A program made the translations under genes and the position numbers. Below are positions 24,832 to 35,100 of a DNA stretch of 64,000 bases, piece by piece; the first letter of the stretch is position 1; the number at the start of each line of letters is the position of its first letter. Location of the stretch: contig NC_012483.1 of NCBI RefSeq assembly GCF_000022565.1, positions 1,736,001 to 1,800,000 of the forward strand. Reading direction: 5' to 3'. The DNA is from Acidobacterium capsulatum ATCC 51196. GTDB taxonomy: Bacteria > Acidobacteriota > Terriglobia > Terriglobales > Acidobacteriaceae. The notes below the pieces were generated by a model. It made no database searches and was not told the origin of the DNA. It worked only from the letters and a program-made list of their open reading frames with translations.

Positions 24832-27800
24832 CTAGAAGTCATACCGCAGGGCAAACTGCATGCGGCGTGACTGGGTCAGGGTATTGCTCGCAATTCCCAG
24901 GTTCCCTGAGGTCAACTGGCTGCCAATTGAAGCAGGGTCAAAGCGCACCGAATTGGTGACGTTATAAACCTCCCAGGAGAACTCCACCTTGCCGTAAGGC
25001 AGCGAGAAGTTCTTATCCAGGCCCGAGTCGATGTCAAAGTACCCATCGCCCCGGAACTTGTTGCGCTCGCCCGTCTCGCCGGCATAAGGGAGACGAATCG
25101 GACCGCCGGTCGAGACGCCCTGGTTGATGGTATTGACATTCTCAAAGTACTGCGGGTTCCCGTTGCTGTCGAAATGCTTATGCACCTTGACCTTCCCGGT
25201 GACAATGCCAAACCCCGGCTGCTGCCAGTTGGTCGTGTATCCCGGCTCAAAGACCGAGAACGGCAAACCGCTGCTCACACGGCTGATGCCTGTCAACTGC
25301 CATCCGCCGATAAAGAAGTCCGTGATCGCGTTGTCGTGTGCAAACAGCGTACGGCCACGGCCAAACGGAAGCTCATACACCCCGTCCACCGTGAGCAGGT
25401 GCCTGGTGTCGAAATCAGAAACCGCGCGGTTCAGTTCCGGCTTCCATGTGTTGATGATGGAGCTGAAGGAACCATTCGGATTGCTGAATTCCGTGTTGCG
25501 CTCGGCGTCAGAGCCCTCATCGATCGACTTCGAGAAGGTGTAGCTGATCGTCATCTGCAACCCATGCGAGGTGGGATGCCGCAGAATGATCTGCCCCGCA
25601 TTGTAGTAGCTCATGCCCATGGCCGAGAGCGCATACAACGAGGAAAACTGCTGCTGCCAGAAGTGCGGCACCCAGTTGCTGGGGGCCGGATAAAAGCCCT
25701 GCAGCGGACCGAAGAAATCAACATCGGCCAAAGCAGTGGTCGCCCCCAAATTGGAGCGGTAAGGTGCCCACTCATTCGTATAGATTGCCTGCGTTGCACT
25801 CTCGCCCTGGTAGTCATAGTTCGCCATCCAAGGGAAAACATCTTCAAAGTACTTGATGGGAGTGACTTGGGCGCTGGGGCTGCCACCGTTCTGGTCCGCA
25901 TCCCGGGACAGTTGAGCCCCGGCAGCGTAATAATCGCCGCCGCCCTGTGTATCCACAAAGTCTGGAGGCTCAGCCAGGTCAAGCGCCTGCAGCAGGTGCC
26001 GTCCCAGGGTACCTACATAGTCTGTCTCCAGCGTGAATCCGCCAGGCAGAATGCGCTGCACTGAGAAGTTGAAGGCTTCAGTGTAGGGGGTCTTCATCTG
26101 GCTATCGAGTCCCCAGGTAATGGCAAAACCATTCAAGCCGGAAGGAGGCGCGTAAGGAAACGTCGCGGACGCAGCCGCAGCGCCGTTGCTAAAAGGCAGC
26201 GTGCTTCTGCTAATGAATCGCGGCGCGGTATTGGTCGTGTATGTGTTCGCAGGATCAGTGATCGAGCTACTCACGCCAAAAGAACCATTCTGGTCAAAGG
26301 TATTCACCAAGGCCTCGCCAAAATGGTCATAGTACATACCAAAGCCGGCGCGAATCGACGTCTTGCTTCCCAGCGCGTAGGCAATCGCAAGCCGGGGTGC
26401 AATATCGTTCTTCCGCATTGGGTAGAAGCCAGGCTTGCCATAGTAAGGCCCCGTGGGAGCGAAGCTCAGATTCGGTTCGTAGATTTGTCCCTGCAAGGCA
26501 GACGCTTCGCGCTGCTGATACCAGGTGTGCGTATCAATCGTAGGCGCAACTTCTTGCCCGCTGGTCTCCCAGGGCGTTCCCAGCAGTGTGTGGCGAATAC
26601 CAAACGTCACCGTCAGGTTCGGCGTCGGCCGCCATGTGTCCTGCAAGTAGTACTCCAGTTCCTGCGAGCGGTAGTGACGGTTGATGAAAGCGCCATCCGC
26701 AAGCAGCGTGCCTGAGGTCGGACCGGTGATCTGGTAGTTATAAATGTTCGTCACCGAGGGCACGGTACCCACCAGGTTGGCAAAAGCAACCTGGTAAGAG
26801 TTGGAGAAGCCTGTATCCACTGGGTCCGCACCCAGCATCGCATTGGGGTCCGGCGGGCTGCCGCCGAGCCAGTAAGGATTGCTGGTCGCGCTCTGGAAGG
26901 AGTTTGCGTCCGACGACCGGTTCTGCGTGATGAAGCGATAGTTCACGCCAAACTGGAAGTTGTGACGTCCCTTGTTCCAGTTGAGGTTATCGACAATGTT
27001 GTGCTCTGGAACGGAAACAATCGTGGTGCGCGTCTCGGCCGTTGTCGTGGAGAGGAATCGGAAATCCACGTAATCTCCGGAACCGACACCGCGATCACTG
27101 TATCCCTGGCGGATATAGCCATAGCGAAGATCATTTACCAGGTTCGGCGAAATGATCCAGGTATCGCCCGCGATGATGCCCTTGCTGTTGTCTTCATTCA
27201 CAGATGACGGCCCCTGCCCCGGGAACTGCTCAACATCATCCGTCGTATCCTTCTGTAAGCCGCCGCGAATAAACAAATGCTGATTGGCGGTAGGCGTCCA
27301 GTCGATCCTCGCGATCATGGTGTTCAACGAGACCGGATTGGGAGAAGCAAATGTGTAGGAGCCTTCGTTGACCCCGTCTCCCGTCAGTTGCCCGTTTGGC
27401 AGCGGCATCGAATTGAAGTACTGCTGCGCGGCAGGGTCGGGACCCGGTCCATACGGATAGGCAGCCGTATTGCACACCTGGCAGCCAGCATCCAGTTGCG
27501 CCACCTGCGAGGGCGAAAGAACCACATTCTCCGTGCTGCCGTTGGCGGTGTCACCGGTATAGGTCAAATACCCCTGACGATAGGCAGCCGTCGGAACAGT
27601 CTCGGTGACCTCTGTATCCTCGGCCTTTCTGAAGCCTTCATAATTTGCAAAAAAGTACAGCTTATTCCTGCGAATCGGGCCGCCCACATCCATACCAAAA
27701 ATGTTGCGCAGTACTTTGGCCGGAATATTCGGTTCTCCACTGGCAATTTGTGCCTGCTTGTTGAACCAGTTGTTCGCCGCCGTCAGCGGTGGGCGATAGT

Positions 27801-28569
27801 ACTCATACGCAGCGCCATGAAATTGATTGGTTCCGGATTTGGTGACCATCGCCACCTGCGCACCGGCCGAGTAGCCGGCATCGGCATTCGCATTCCCCGT
27901 CGTCACGCGAAATTCCTGAATCGAGTCCTGCGTCTCGCGCAGAATGCCCGTGAAAGCATAGTTATGCTGCTGATCGTTGTCATCAATGCCGTCAATGGTG
28001 ACGTCGCTCTGATCAGAGCGCACGCCGTTGACTGAGCCGCTGCGGCTGTCTCCGGCAGCGTTGCTTTGCTGCGGCAAATAGAGCACGCCCGGCTGCAGCG
28101 AAAGCAGATCCGGCACATTGCGCGTTTCGCTCGGCAGCGCCTGGATGGTCGCATTGTTCATCGCACCACCCAGCGAAGCATCGGTGGTGTTCAGCGTCTG
28201 CGCCTCCGCGCTGACGTTGACGACCTGTGTCGAGGCATTCAGTGACATGGTGAAGTCAATGGTCGCCGGCTGATTGACCAGCAGCTCGGCTTCCTTGGTC
28301 TGCGCGGCAAAACCGGTGGCATCCACTTGAATGGTGTAGGTCGCCGGAGTGAGCTGCACAAAGTTGTATCCGCCCTGGCCATCCGTCGTGACGGAGAGAG
28401 CCTTGTGATCGACTGTATCTGTCAGAGTTACTTTTGCGCCTGGAATCACTGCGCCGCTGGGATCATGCACGACGCCATGAACCGAAGTCGTGGCCACCTG
28501 GGCCCAGCCCAGGCTCGACATTACGCAAAGGAAGAGAGCAATAACGAGACCGCGATAGAACCGTGTCAC
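24832..28569 (-). CDS. Oar-type TonB-dependent receptor with carboxypeptidase-regulatory domain
   Basis: A 1245-residue outer-membrane receptor. A signal peptide (about 1-23, ending GWA) leads into a CarboxypepD_reg-like domain (about 25-110; VHGVVHDPSGAVIPGAKVTL, GGYNFVQLTPATYTIQV). A TonB plug (LNTTDASLGGAMNNATIQALP) and a very large beta-barrel follow, ending in the aromatic RMQFALRYDF typical of outer-membrane proteins. Such proteins are strongly amplified in acidobacteria and are thought to import oligosaccharides or bind surface polymers. The GTG start at 28569 has GGAGG 5 bases upstream. A divergent short ORF and a terminator occupy the 295 bases to its right. The ligand is not known. 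Confidence 0.9.
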   Translation of the reverse strand: MTRFYRGLVIALFLCVMSSLGWAQVATTSVHGVVHDPSGAVIPGAKVTLTDTVDHKALSVTTDGQGGYNFVQLTPATYTIQVDATGFAAQTKEAELLVNQPATIDFTMSLNASTQVVNVSAEAQTLNTTDASLGGAMNNATIQALPSETRNVPDLLSLQPGVLYLPQQSNAAGDSRSGSVNGVRSDQSDVTIDGIDDNDQQHNYAFTGILRETQDSIQEFRVTTGNANADAGYSAGAQVAMVTKSGTNQFHGAAYEYYRPPLTAANNWFNKQAQIASGEPNIPAKVLRNIFGMDVGGPIRRNKLYFFANYEGFRKAEDTEVTETVPTAAYRQGYLTYTGDTANGSTENVVLSPSQVAQLDAGCQVCNTAAYPYGPGPDPAAQQYFNSMPLPNGQLTGDGVNEGSYTFASPNPVSLNTMIARIDWTPTANQHLFIRGGLQKDTTDDVEQFPGQGPSSVNEDNSKGIIAGDTWIISPNLVNDLRYGYIRQGYSDRGVGSGDYVDFRFLSTTTAETRTTIVSVPEHNIVDNLNWNKGRHNFQFGVNYRFITQNRSSDANSFQSATSNPYWLGGSPPDPNAMLGADPVDTGFSNSYQVAFANLVGTVPSVTNIYNYQITGPTSGTLLADGAFINRHYRSQELEYYLQDTWRPTPNLTVTFGIRHTLLGTPWETSGQEVAPTIDTHTWYQQREASALQGQIYEPNLSFAPTGPYYGKPGFYPMRKNDIAPRLAIAYALGSKTSIRAGFGMYYDHFGEALVNTFDQNGSFGVSSSITDPANTYTTNTAPRFISRSTLPFSNGAAAASATFPYAPPSGLNGFAITWGLDSQMKTPYTEAFNFSVQRILPGGFTLETDYVGTLGRHLLQALDLAEPPDFVDTQGGGDYYAAGAQLSRDADQNGGSPSAQVTPIKYFEDVFPWMANYDYQGESATQAIYTNEWAPYRSNLGATTALADVDFFGPLQGFYPAPSNWVPHFWQQQFSSLYALSAMGMSYYNAGQIILRHPTSHGLQMTISYTFSKSIDEGSDAERNTEFSNPNGSFSSIINTWKPELNRAVSDFDTRHLLTVDGVYELPFGRGRTLFAHDNAITDFFIGGWQLTGISRVSSGLPFSVFEPGYTTNWQQPGFGIVTGKVKVHKHFDSNGNPQYFENVNTINQGVSTGGPIRLPYAGETGERNKFRGDGYFDIDSGLDKNFSLPYGKVEFSWEVYNVTNSVRFDPASIGSQLTSGNLGIASNTLTQSRRMQFALRYDF

Positions 28570-28709
28570 TTTACCTCCAGGAAAAATACTGCAAAATCAC
28601 GAAATCTCCGGCCGATGAGTGCCTATGGCCGAATCTGTAGCTGTGTGAGAGTCCTCATTCTGAGACAGGACTCATGAGAATTCAAGAAAAAATAAATAGG
28701 AGATTACCT

Positions 28710-28772
28710 ATGGGAGGAAAAGTTGACGTAGAGGTTGCTTGCCATCTTGAAACCTCATGTAGTCACGGATAG
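28710..28772 (+). CDS. Possible 20-residue small ORF with strong ribosome site
   Basis: ATG 28710 is preceded by ATAGGAGATTACCT, giving a good GGAG spacing. The ORF encodes a 20-residue peptide with Cys11 and Cys17 and ends at TAG 28770-28772. About 37 bases later comes the terminator hairpin at 28809. A transcript of about 150 bases with a short reading frame could thus exist in the otherwise gene-free region between the TonB receptor and the epimerase. It could equally be a chance ORF within the receptor's upstream region. Confidence 0.25.
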   Translation: MGGKVDVEVACHLETSCSHG

Positions 28773-28807
28773 AATTCGGCGCTCCGTTTGAGAGCTTTCA
28801 TATAAGC

Positions 28808-28836
28808 AAAAAACCCCTGCATTTGCAGGGGTTTTT
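28808..28836. terminator. Bidirectional terminator hairpin
   Basis: AAAAAACCCCTGC is separated from GCAGGGGTTTTT by ATTT. The stem is at 28809-28820 with 28825-28836, flanked by A and T runs on both sides. It ends the minus-strand epimerase transcript (stop at 28865) and would also stop any plus-strand transcript from the short ORF. Confidence 0.85.
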
Positions 28837-28864
28837 ATATTCAGAACTGTGACCGGTACGATTA

Positions 28865-29827
28865 TCAGATTGACAACGGCGTCTGCATCTTCAGAGCCTC
28901 GGCATACCATGCGACCGTTCGCCGCAACCCCTCTTCAAAATTCACTTGCGGCTGATACCCCATCTCGCGCGCGATCAGGCTGATATCGGCCAGCGAGTGC
29001 AGAATGTCGCCGTTGCGAGCCGCACCAAAGACAGGCGCGCCAGCGAAGCCTGTCATCTCCGCGAGAATACGAAAGGTATCCAGCAGCGAATGACGCTCTC
29101 CGCAGGCGAGGTTGTAAACCTTGCCGCTCACAACGTCTGCCGGAGCTGTGGCCGCCAGAAAATTGGCATCCACCACATTGTCGATGTAGGTGAAATCGCG
29201 GCTTTGCTGGCCGTCGCCAAAAATGGTCGGCGCTTCGCCCTGCAGCAGCGAGGTAATGAACTTGGCCAGCACGCCCGAGTAAGGCGAGTCCGCAGCCTGA
29301 AACGGCCCGAAGACATTGAAGTAGCGCAGGCAGACCGTCTCCATTCCATACACGCGCTGGAAGGACTGCATGTAATACTCTCCCGTCAGCTTTTGCACGG
29401 CATAGGGTGAGATCGGCGCGGGGATCATCGCTTCATGCTTCGGCAGGGTTGGCGACTCTCCATACGCCGAGGACGAAGCAGCATAGACCACTCGCCTGAC
29501 CTTTTGCTCTTTCGCCGCGAGCAGCACGCTGACGGTGCCTTCCACGTTATGTTCATGACTGGTGAGCGGATCGAGCACCGACTTGGGGACAGAGGGCAGC
29601 GCCGCCTCGTGAAAAATAATTTCCACGCCGCGGCACAACTCCTGCATCTGTTCACGATTACGAATGTCAGCAACGCGAAAATCAATAGCGGCATCGATCG
29701 CGGCCAGATTCTCGCGATTTCCCGTGATCAGATTATCGACGCCAATCACTGAATGACCTTCCGCGACGGCCCGCTTGGCAAGCGAAGAACCAATGAATCC
29801 GGCCGCGCCTGTGATCAGAATCCTCAT
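28865..29827 (-). CDS. NAD-dependent nucleotide-sugar 4-epimerase (WbpP/TviC-like)
   Basis: A 320-residue extended SDR. It has the N-terminal ILITGAAGFIGSSLA NAD motif, the SSSAYGES active-site Ser segment and the YAVQK catalytic Tyr/Lys pair. The SSSAYG...YAVQKLTGEYYMQSF pattern resembles UDP-GlcNAc 4-epimerases of the WbpP type rather than GalE. ATG 29827 is chosen, with AAAGGA upstream. It starts 24 bases after the dehydrogenase ends, so the two form an operon that could make UDP-GalNAcA or UDP-GlcNAcA-derived sugar nucleotides. Substrate specificity is an inference from the pairing. Confidence 0.82.
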   Translation of the reverse strand: MRILITGAAGFIGSSLAKRAVAEGHSVIGVDNLITGNRENLAAIDAAIDFRVADIRNREQMQELCRGVEIIFHEAALPSVPKSVLDPLTSHEHNVEGTVSVLLAAKEQKVRRVVYAASSSAYGESPTLPKHEAMIPAPISPYAVQKLTGEYYMQSFQRVYGMETVCLRYFNVFGPFQAADSPYSGVLAKFITSLLQGEAPTIFGDGQQSRDFTYIDNVVDANFLAATAPADVVSGKVYNLACGERHSLLDTFRILAEMTGFAGAPVFGAARNGDILHSLADISLIAREMGYQPQVNFEEGLRRTVAWYAEALKMQTPLSI

Positions 29828-29850
29828 GCATGCATCCTTTCGAATCTTGC

Positions 29851-31197
29851 TTAGCAACGTACCACGTTGCTTGCGGTCAAACCGCCGGTGGCATTGCGAG
29901 TATCCACCACCAATTTGGCTTCACGCACAATGCGCGCGTAGTCGTAATCCGAGTGATCGGTCGCAATCAAAATGCAGTCATAGCGATCCAGATTCTCGAG
30001 CGGCGTGCAAGTCATGTTCAGGTCGTAATGCCGTCCATGACCCACCTCCGGGAAGAACGGATCGTTATAGTAGACGTCTGCCCCGCGCTTGCGCAGCAGT
30101 TCAATCAAGGCCAGCGAAGGTGACTCCCGCAGATCATCAATATCCTTCTTATACGACAGCCCCAGCACCAGAATGCGGCTGCCCTTCAGCGCCTTGCCGT
30201 GATCGTTTAGCGCGGCAATCACTGACTCCACCACGTGATACGGCATCGACGTATTGATTTCACCGGCGAGGTCAATGAAGCGCGTCGAAAAATCCACTTC
30301 CTTGGCTTTCCATGAGAGATAAAACGGATCGATAGGGATGCAGTGGCCGCCCAGCCCTGGCCCGGGATAGAACGCCTGAAAGCCGAAGGGCTTCGTGCGC
30401 GCCGCGTGAATGATCTCCCAAATATCGAGATCCATGCGCTGGCACAGCAGCTTGAGCTCATTGACCAGCGCAATGTTCACGCAGCGGTAGATATTCTCAA
30501 GCAGCTTCGTCATCTCTGCCGCGGCAGCGCTCGATACCGGAACAATCGTCTTGAAGATGCTGCGATAAAGCTCGCCGGCCAGGGTCCGCGTTAACTCTGC
30601 AGGAGCGCCAATCACCTTCGGAATGTCCGCACGCTCGACCGTGGTATTGCCCGGATCTTCGCGCTCGGGAGAATATGCCACATGAAAGCAGCAGGCTTCG
30701 TCTCGGCCATCACGAAATGCCCGCAGATCCGCCGCACTTGTCTGCTCCAGTAGCGGAATCAGCACTTCCTCGGTGGTGCCGGGATAAGTGGTGCTCTCCA
30801 GAATGATCAGCTGACCGGCACGCAGATGCGGCCCCATGGCCCGCGCCGTGTCTTCGATATAGGTCATGTCTGGTCCCTGGTGCTCATTGAGCGGAGTCGG
30901 CACGCAGATCATCAATGCATCCATTTGGCTGATGTCGGCGTAATCCGTCGTCGCCTTGAAACCGATCTCGCGCAGTTGCTCGATCTCTTCCGGCAGGATG
31001 CGCTTGATATAAGAGCCGCCGCTGTTGAGCGTCGCGACCTTTCCGGGATCGACGTCAAACCCGGTGACCTGAAATCCCGCGCGGGTATACATCATTGCAA
31101 GCGGCAGGCCGACATAGCCCAGGCCGATCACGCCCAGCCGGGCCGTGCGCTGGCGAATCGAGGTCTGTAATGGATGTGCTTCCAGCATGGTGGACAT
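29851..31197 (-). CDS. UDP-N-acetylglucosamine 6-dehydrogenase-type nucleotide-sugar dehydrogenase (WbpA/TviB-like)
   Basis: A 448-residue UDP-glucose/GDP-mannose dehydrogenase family member. It has the Rossmann GVIGLGYVGLPLAMMY (about residues 22-37), the AYSPEREDPGN segment, and the catalytic Cys in GLGGHCIPIDPFYLSWKA. The AYSPEREDPG and PFYLSWKA wording matches the WbpA/WecC/TviB branch that oxidises HexNAc sugars, rather than UDP-glucose dehydrogenase. It is the first gene of a two-gene unit with the 4-epimerase. No glycosyltransferases or polymer-export genes are in the window, so the sugar's destination (capsule, LPS or exopolysaccharide) is unknown. Confidence 0.87.
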   Translation of the reverse strand: MSTMLEAHPLQTSIRQRTARLGVIGLGYVGLPLAMMYTRAGFQVTGFDVDPGKVATLNSGGSYIKRILPEEIEQLREIGFKATTDYADISQMDALMICVPTPLNEHQGPDMTYIEDTARAMGPHLRAGQLIILESTTYPGTTEEVLIPLLEQTSAADLRAFRDGRDEACCFHVAYSPEREDPGNTTVERADIPKVIGAPAELTRTLAGELYRSIFKTIVPVSSAAAAEMTKLLENIYRCVNIALVNELKLLCQRMDLDIWEIIHAARTKPFGFQAFYPGPGLGGHCIPIDPFYLSWKAKEVDFSTRFIDLAGEINTSMPYHVVESVIAALNDHGKALKGSRILVLGLSYKKDIDDLRESPSLALIELLRKRGADVYYNDPFFPEVGHGRHYDLNMTCTPLENLDRYDCILIATDHSDYDYARIVREAKLVVDTRNATGGLTASNVVRC

Positions 31198-31337
31198 AGA
31201 CTTTGTGCTTCCCTGACTGCTTCAAAATACAGGACTCGGAGCGGGCAGCCCCTTCCTGCGCGTAACCTCCATTGTCTCATTCCAGGCTGCGACTTTCCCT
31301 TTTCTGGCACTTCCTGCACTGGCACAATGAGAGACAG

Positions 31338-32087
31338 ATGAGCCAATCCGCACCAGAGCCTTTCCACACAAGCCCTTCGAGGCCAGCACCACCGCCCGGC
31401 GTCCTCCATGTCTGGCTCTGGCAGGTCAGTGACAGCCCTCTGAGCGAAGACGAAATACTGTCTCTCAGCGCAGCCGAGCAGCAGCGTGCGAACCGCTTTC
31501 GCGTGGCCCGGCATCGTGCCCTCTGGGTGCGGTCGCACACCGGCACGCGAGAGATTCTCGCCGGGTATCTCGGCATCTCCTCCGCTCAGGTACGGTTCCG
31601 CAAAAATGCGCACGGAAAACCCAGTTTGGATGCAGTTCCCGCAACCACTGGAGCACTTGCTTTTAACCTGAGCCATTCTGAGGCCTGGTGCGGGCTGGTC
31701 ATTGCTTGTGACGCCGAGGTTGGGCTAGATATTCAGGTGCCGCACCCGATCGATCCGCATCTCTGGCGTCGCGTGCTCACACCCTCTGAGCATCAGGAGA
31801 TGAACGCCCTGCCACGCAGCGAGCAGGATGCCGCTTTTTTCCGTGACTGGACGCGCAAGGAAGCGCTCGGCAAAGCCGAGGGCCGCGGCGTCTACCCGCA
31901 TCTGCGCCGCACCACCACCGGGCTAGCCCCGTTCACTGGCCTTTTCCCGGTGGACGCAGAAAATGGGGACGGAGCAATCCTTCGCTGGCACCTGCAAGAT
32001 CTGCCTTCGACACCCGGTCTCTTCGGCGCGGTCGCGTCTTCGCGTCCAGCTAAGGTGGAGCTTCGCCATCTCACATTCCGGGCCTGA
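31338..32087 (+). CDS. 4'-phosphopantetheinyl transferase (Sfp/AcpS superfamily)
   Basis: A 249-residue Sfp-like enzyme that attaches the phosphopantetheine arm to carrier proteins. The motifs are in order: the FNLSHSEAWCGL segment (about residue 110), the Mg-binding AEVGLDIQ, and the FFRDWTRKEALGKAEGRG block. ATG 31338 (GAGAGACAG upstream) is chosen over the longer frame at 31272. It is divergent from the dehydrogenase. No acyl-carrier, fatty-acid or NRPS/PKS gene is beside it, so it may be the general activating enzyme. Confidence 0.85.
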   Translation: MSQSAPEPFHTSPSRPAPPPGVLHVWLWQVSDSPLSEDEILSLSAAEQQRANRFRVARHRALWVRSHTGTREILAGYLGISSAQVRFRKNAHGKPSLDAVPATTGALAFNLSHSEAWCGLVIACDAEVGLDIQVPHPIDPHLWRRVLTPSEHQEMNALPRSEQDAAFFRDWTRKEALGKAEGRGVYPHLRRTTTGLAPFTGLFPVDAENGDGAILRWHLQDLPSTPGLFGAVASSRPAKVELRHLTFRA

Positions 32088-32116
32088 GGCCGAAAGTATC
32101 TCCGGTCAACCAGCAG

Positions 32117-32149
32117 AAGCGGGAGAGGCAATGCCCCTCCCGCTTTTGC
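32117..32149. terminator. Bidirectional terminator between convergent genes
   Basis: AAGCGGGAG (32117-32125) pairs with CTCCCGCTT (32137-32145) and is followed by TT. The perfect 9-bp stem sits between the convergent phosphopantetheinyl transferase and TonB-receptor genes. Confidence 0.7.
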
Positions 32150-32169
32150 ACCAATCCCATCATCGTCCG

Positions 32170-35100
32170 CTAAAAGCTGAAGCGCGCCTGCATATCTACG
32201 ATGCGTGAGCCAAGAGCGCTGCGCGCCTGGCCAAAGGTGGGGTTACTCACAAACGTGGAGCCACTCTGATTCGCGATGCTCGTGTCGATGCTTCCGGGAT
32301 TAAGGTTCACCGTGTTGAACACATTGAATGCGTCCACACGAAATTCCAGCGCCGCGTGGTTGCCGAGAATCCTGTTATCCGGCAATCCAAACGCCTTCGT
32401 AATCGTCGCATCCAGATCGCGATAGTTCGGCCCTGTGAAGGAATTGCGTGCGACCCCTGGCGGCGGAGGCGCGGCAAACTGCGCCGGGAACGGAGCCGTC
32501 ACCGGGGTGTAAGACGGAATCGCGAAATAGGCGAGACTGCCCTGTGGATAATTGACGTTCGGGTGTCCTGCTTCAAGAGCCGTATTGCTCATGTCATGCC
32601 CGTTTCCGCCGAGATACGCTGCGGGCCGCAGCGTTCCATAACCGCTGCCGCTGTAATAGAGCTGGCCATTCTGCACGCCATTGAACGTAGGCGTCCACGG
32701 AAAACCCGTGTCGAGATTGAGAATCCCGCTCAGAGTCCATCCACCGAGTGTCTTGGCCAGCAGACCATTCTGGTTATGGAAATAATTCGGCTGCCACAGC
32801 CCATAGAGCCGGAAGGCATTCTCCACGTTGTAGTCGGAGCGCCCCCACGCAAGCCGCGGATCATAAGGATACGGATCCTCGTAATAAGGCTGCGAGCCGT
32901 CGTCCATGCTCTTGGACCACGTGTATTGCGCCTCGGCCATAAACCCGCGCGAAAACTGATGCTTCAGCGTAGCCAGCATTGCGTTGTAATTGGCATTGCC
33001 CTCATTGCTGAAATAGTTGATCACATCCACCGCGGGATTAAACGGGATATGCAGAGCGTCCGCATAGGCGTTGAGGTTTTCCTGTGTGATGGTGTGGCGG
33101 CTGGTGCTGCCCTGGTACCCGAGTGTGGCCACCCACTCTTTCCCAAACTGCATCTGCGTATCCAGCGAATAGTGATAGGTGTATTGCGTAGGAATGCTTG
33201 CAGGAAACGCCGCCAGCACAACCGTACCCGAACTCGGCAAGTGGGCAGAGTTGAAGCTGACAATGGCATTTGGATTGGCCGGGTAACCTAGCAGCGAATG
33301 CACGTCGCCCGGCACGCCGTACACAATGTCAGGATTGATCTGCGTGGGAGACGTGCTGTTGAAGCTTGAATTCACCACAAGCGGAACGTTGTTGACTCCG
33401 CTGGCGGCAATCGCAATCTCTTCCTGGTTATAGTTCAGTCCAAATCCGCCGCGAAATACCATGTGCCCGTTTTCGCGGGCCGGGCTCCACGCAAAGCCAA
33501 ACTGCGGACCCCAGTTCTGCTTCTGCGCGTTATAAAGGTTGCCGCCAAGGCGCATATGCATATTCGTGAGCATGGCCGGCCCCGAGCCAAACTCCACAAT
33601 GCTGAGGTTGTTCTCCTTCGAAGAGAGTGGACCAAAGTACGACCAGCGCAGGCCCAGATTCAGCGTCAGAGTGGGGCTCACCTTCCAGTCATCCTGCACG
33701 AATGCATCCCAGAGATCTTCGCGATCATCCTGGCGATTGATGGTGGGTGTACCCGTAATGGGATTGAAGGTCCCGGACTCCGCCTCCGGCGCATCATTGA
33801 GAAAATCCCACACGTTATAGAACGTATAGTTCGGGCGCGCCGAGTAAGGAACTTCACTCAGGTAGTAGAGGCGCGTGAGGCCCCCTCCGAACTTCAGGTT
33901 ATGATTGCCCGCCACCTTGGTGAGCACATCGTCATAGCTGTAAGTCCACTGATCAAAAACACTGGGACCTCCCGCACCAAAGTAGTTAAAGGTCGTGCCG
34001 GGCGAGCTGTTATTCAGATTGCCGATCTGCGAAATGTTGTCCTGCGGCAGCCCAAAAGGCGCTTGCGGATTGGACTGAATCTCATTCCACCGCCAGCCTG
34101 CGGCATTGGCGCGAGCCTCATTCAGCAGTGTAGGCGAGAAGGTGTGATCCCAAATGCCAGAGAAAGCATCGTTAATGGAATCGTGATGCCAGAAGTTATA
34201 GGGCCGCACGGTGCCGTTGTAGTTCGTTGTCGTCTCTGGCACCCAATAGATCGTGAAGGTGGCGCGATCCTTCGCGCCAATGTCCGCATCAAAGCGGCCG
34301 TTGTACTGTGCGTCGTTGATCGTCGTAGGATTCGCCGTAGTGTACTCCGCAATGTCCGGCGTGCTGCCCAACCCATTGCCCACGCCCGGATTGCTGGCGC
34401 TGGTATAGCTCGTATCCTGATGGCCAAGCCCGTTGGTGAGCGGCGTCCCGATATTGAGACCGCCATTGACGGTGCGGCAGTTTTGCCCCTCGACAAGCCC
34501 GGCCTGATCGCAGGTAACAGCAACCTGCCCCAGATTGCTCACGCCTGCGCCTGCAACAGTAAGAAACTTTGAGGCAATGCTGCCGCTGGGCGCCAGGCCG
34601 TCGAACTGCGGCGTGTCATACCATCCGAGCGAAGTGGTGACAGTATTGTTACGAAGCGTCTCGTAGTTGAAGAAGCCGAAGAGATGATTCTTCCAGAAAG
34701 GGCCGCCGATGCTGCCTCCCCACTGGTTGTAGCGTTGCGTGTCTTTCGTCAGGCCACGCGAAGCGGGCGTGCCGGCGGCAAGGCTTCCCGGGCCATTCCA
34801 CGCTTGATAAGCATTCAGTCCAGGACGATAGGCGAGCAGAAATGCGCTGCCATGCACGCGGTTTGAGCCGGATTTTGAAATGACCTGAATCTGCGCGCCG
34901 CTGAAGCGTCCGTTCTCCGCATCGTAGGAATTCGTAACAATCTTGACGTCTTGAATCGAATCCTCGCTCGGCGTAATCACGGATGCACCGCCCCACACCG
35001 CGCTCACCGTGCTGATACCGTCAATTGAGATTCCATTGTTCTCGTTTTGATTGCCGTTGGCGACCACCTGCGGCGCGTTCTCCGTCGTGAAGATGCCGCC

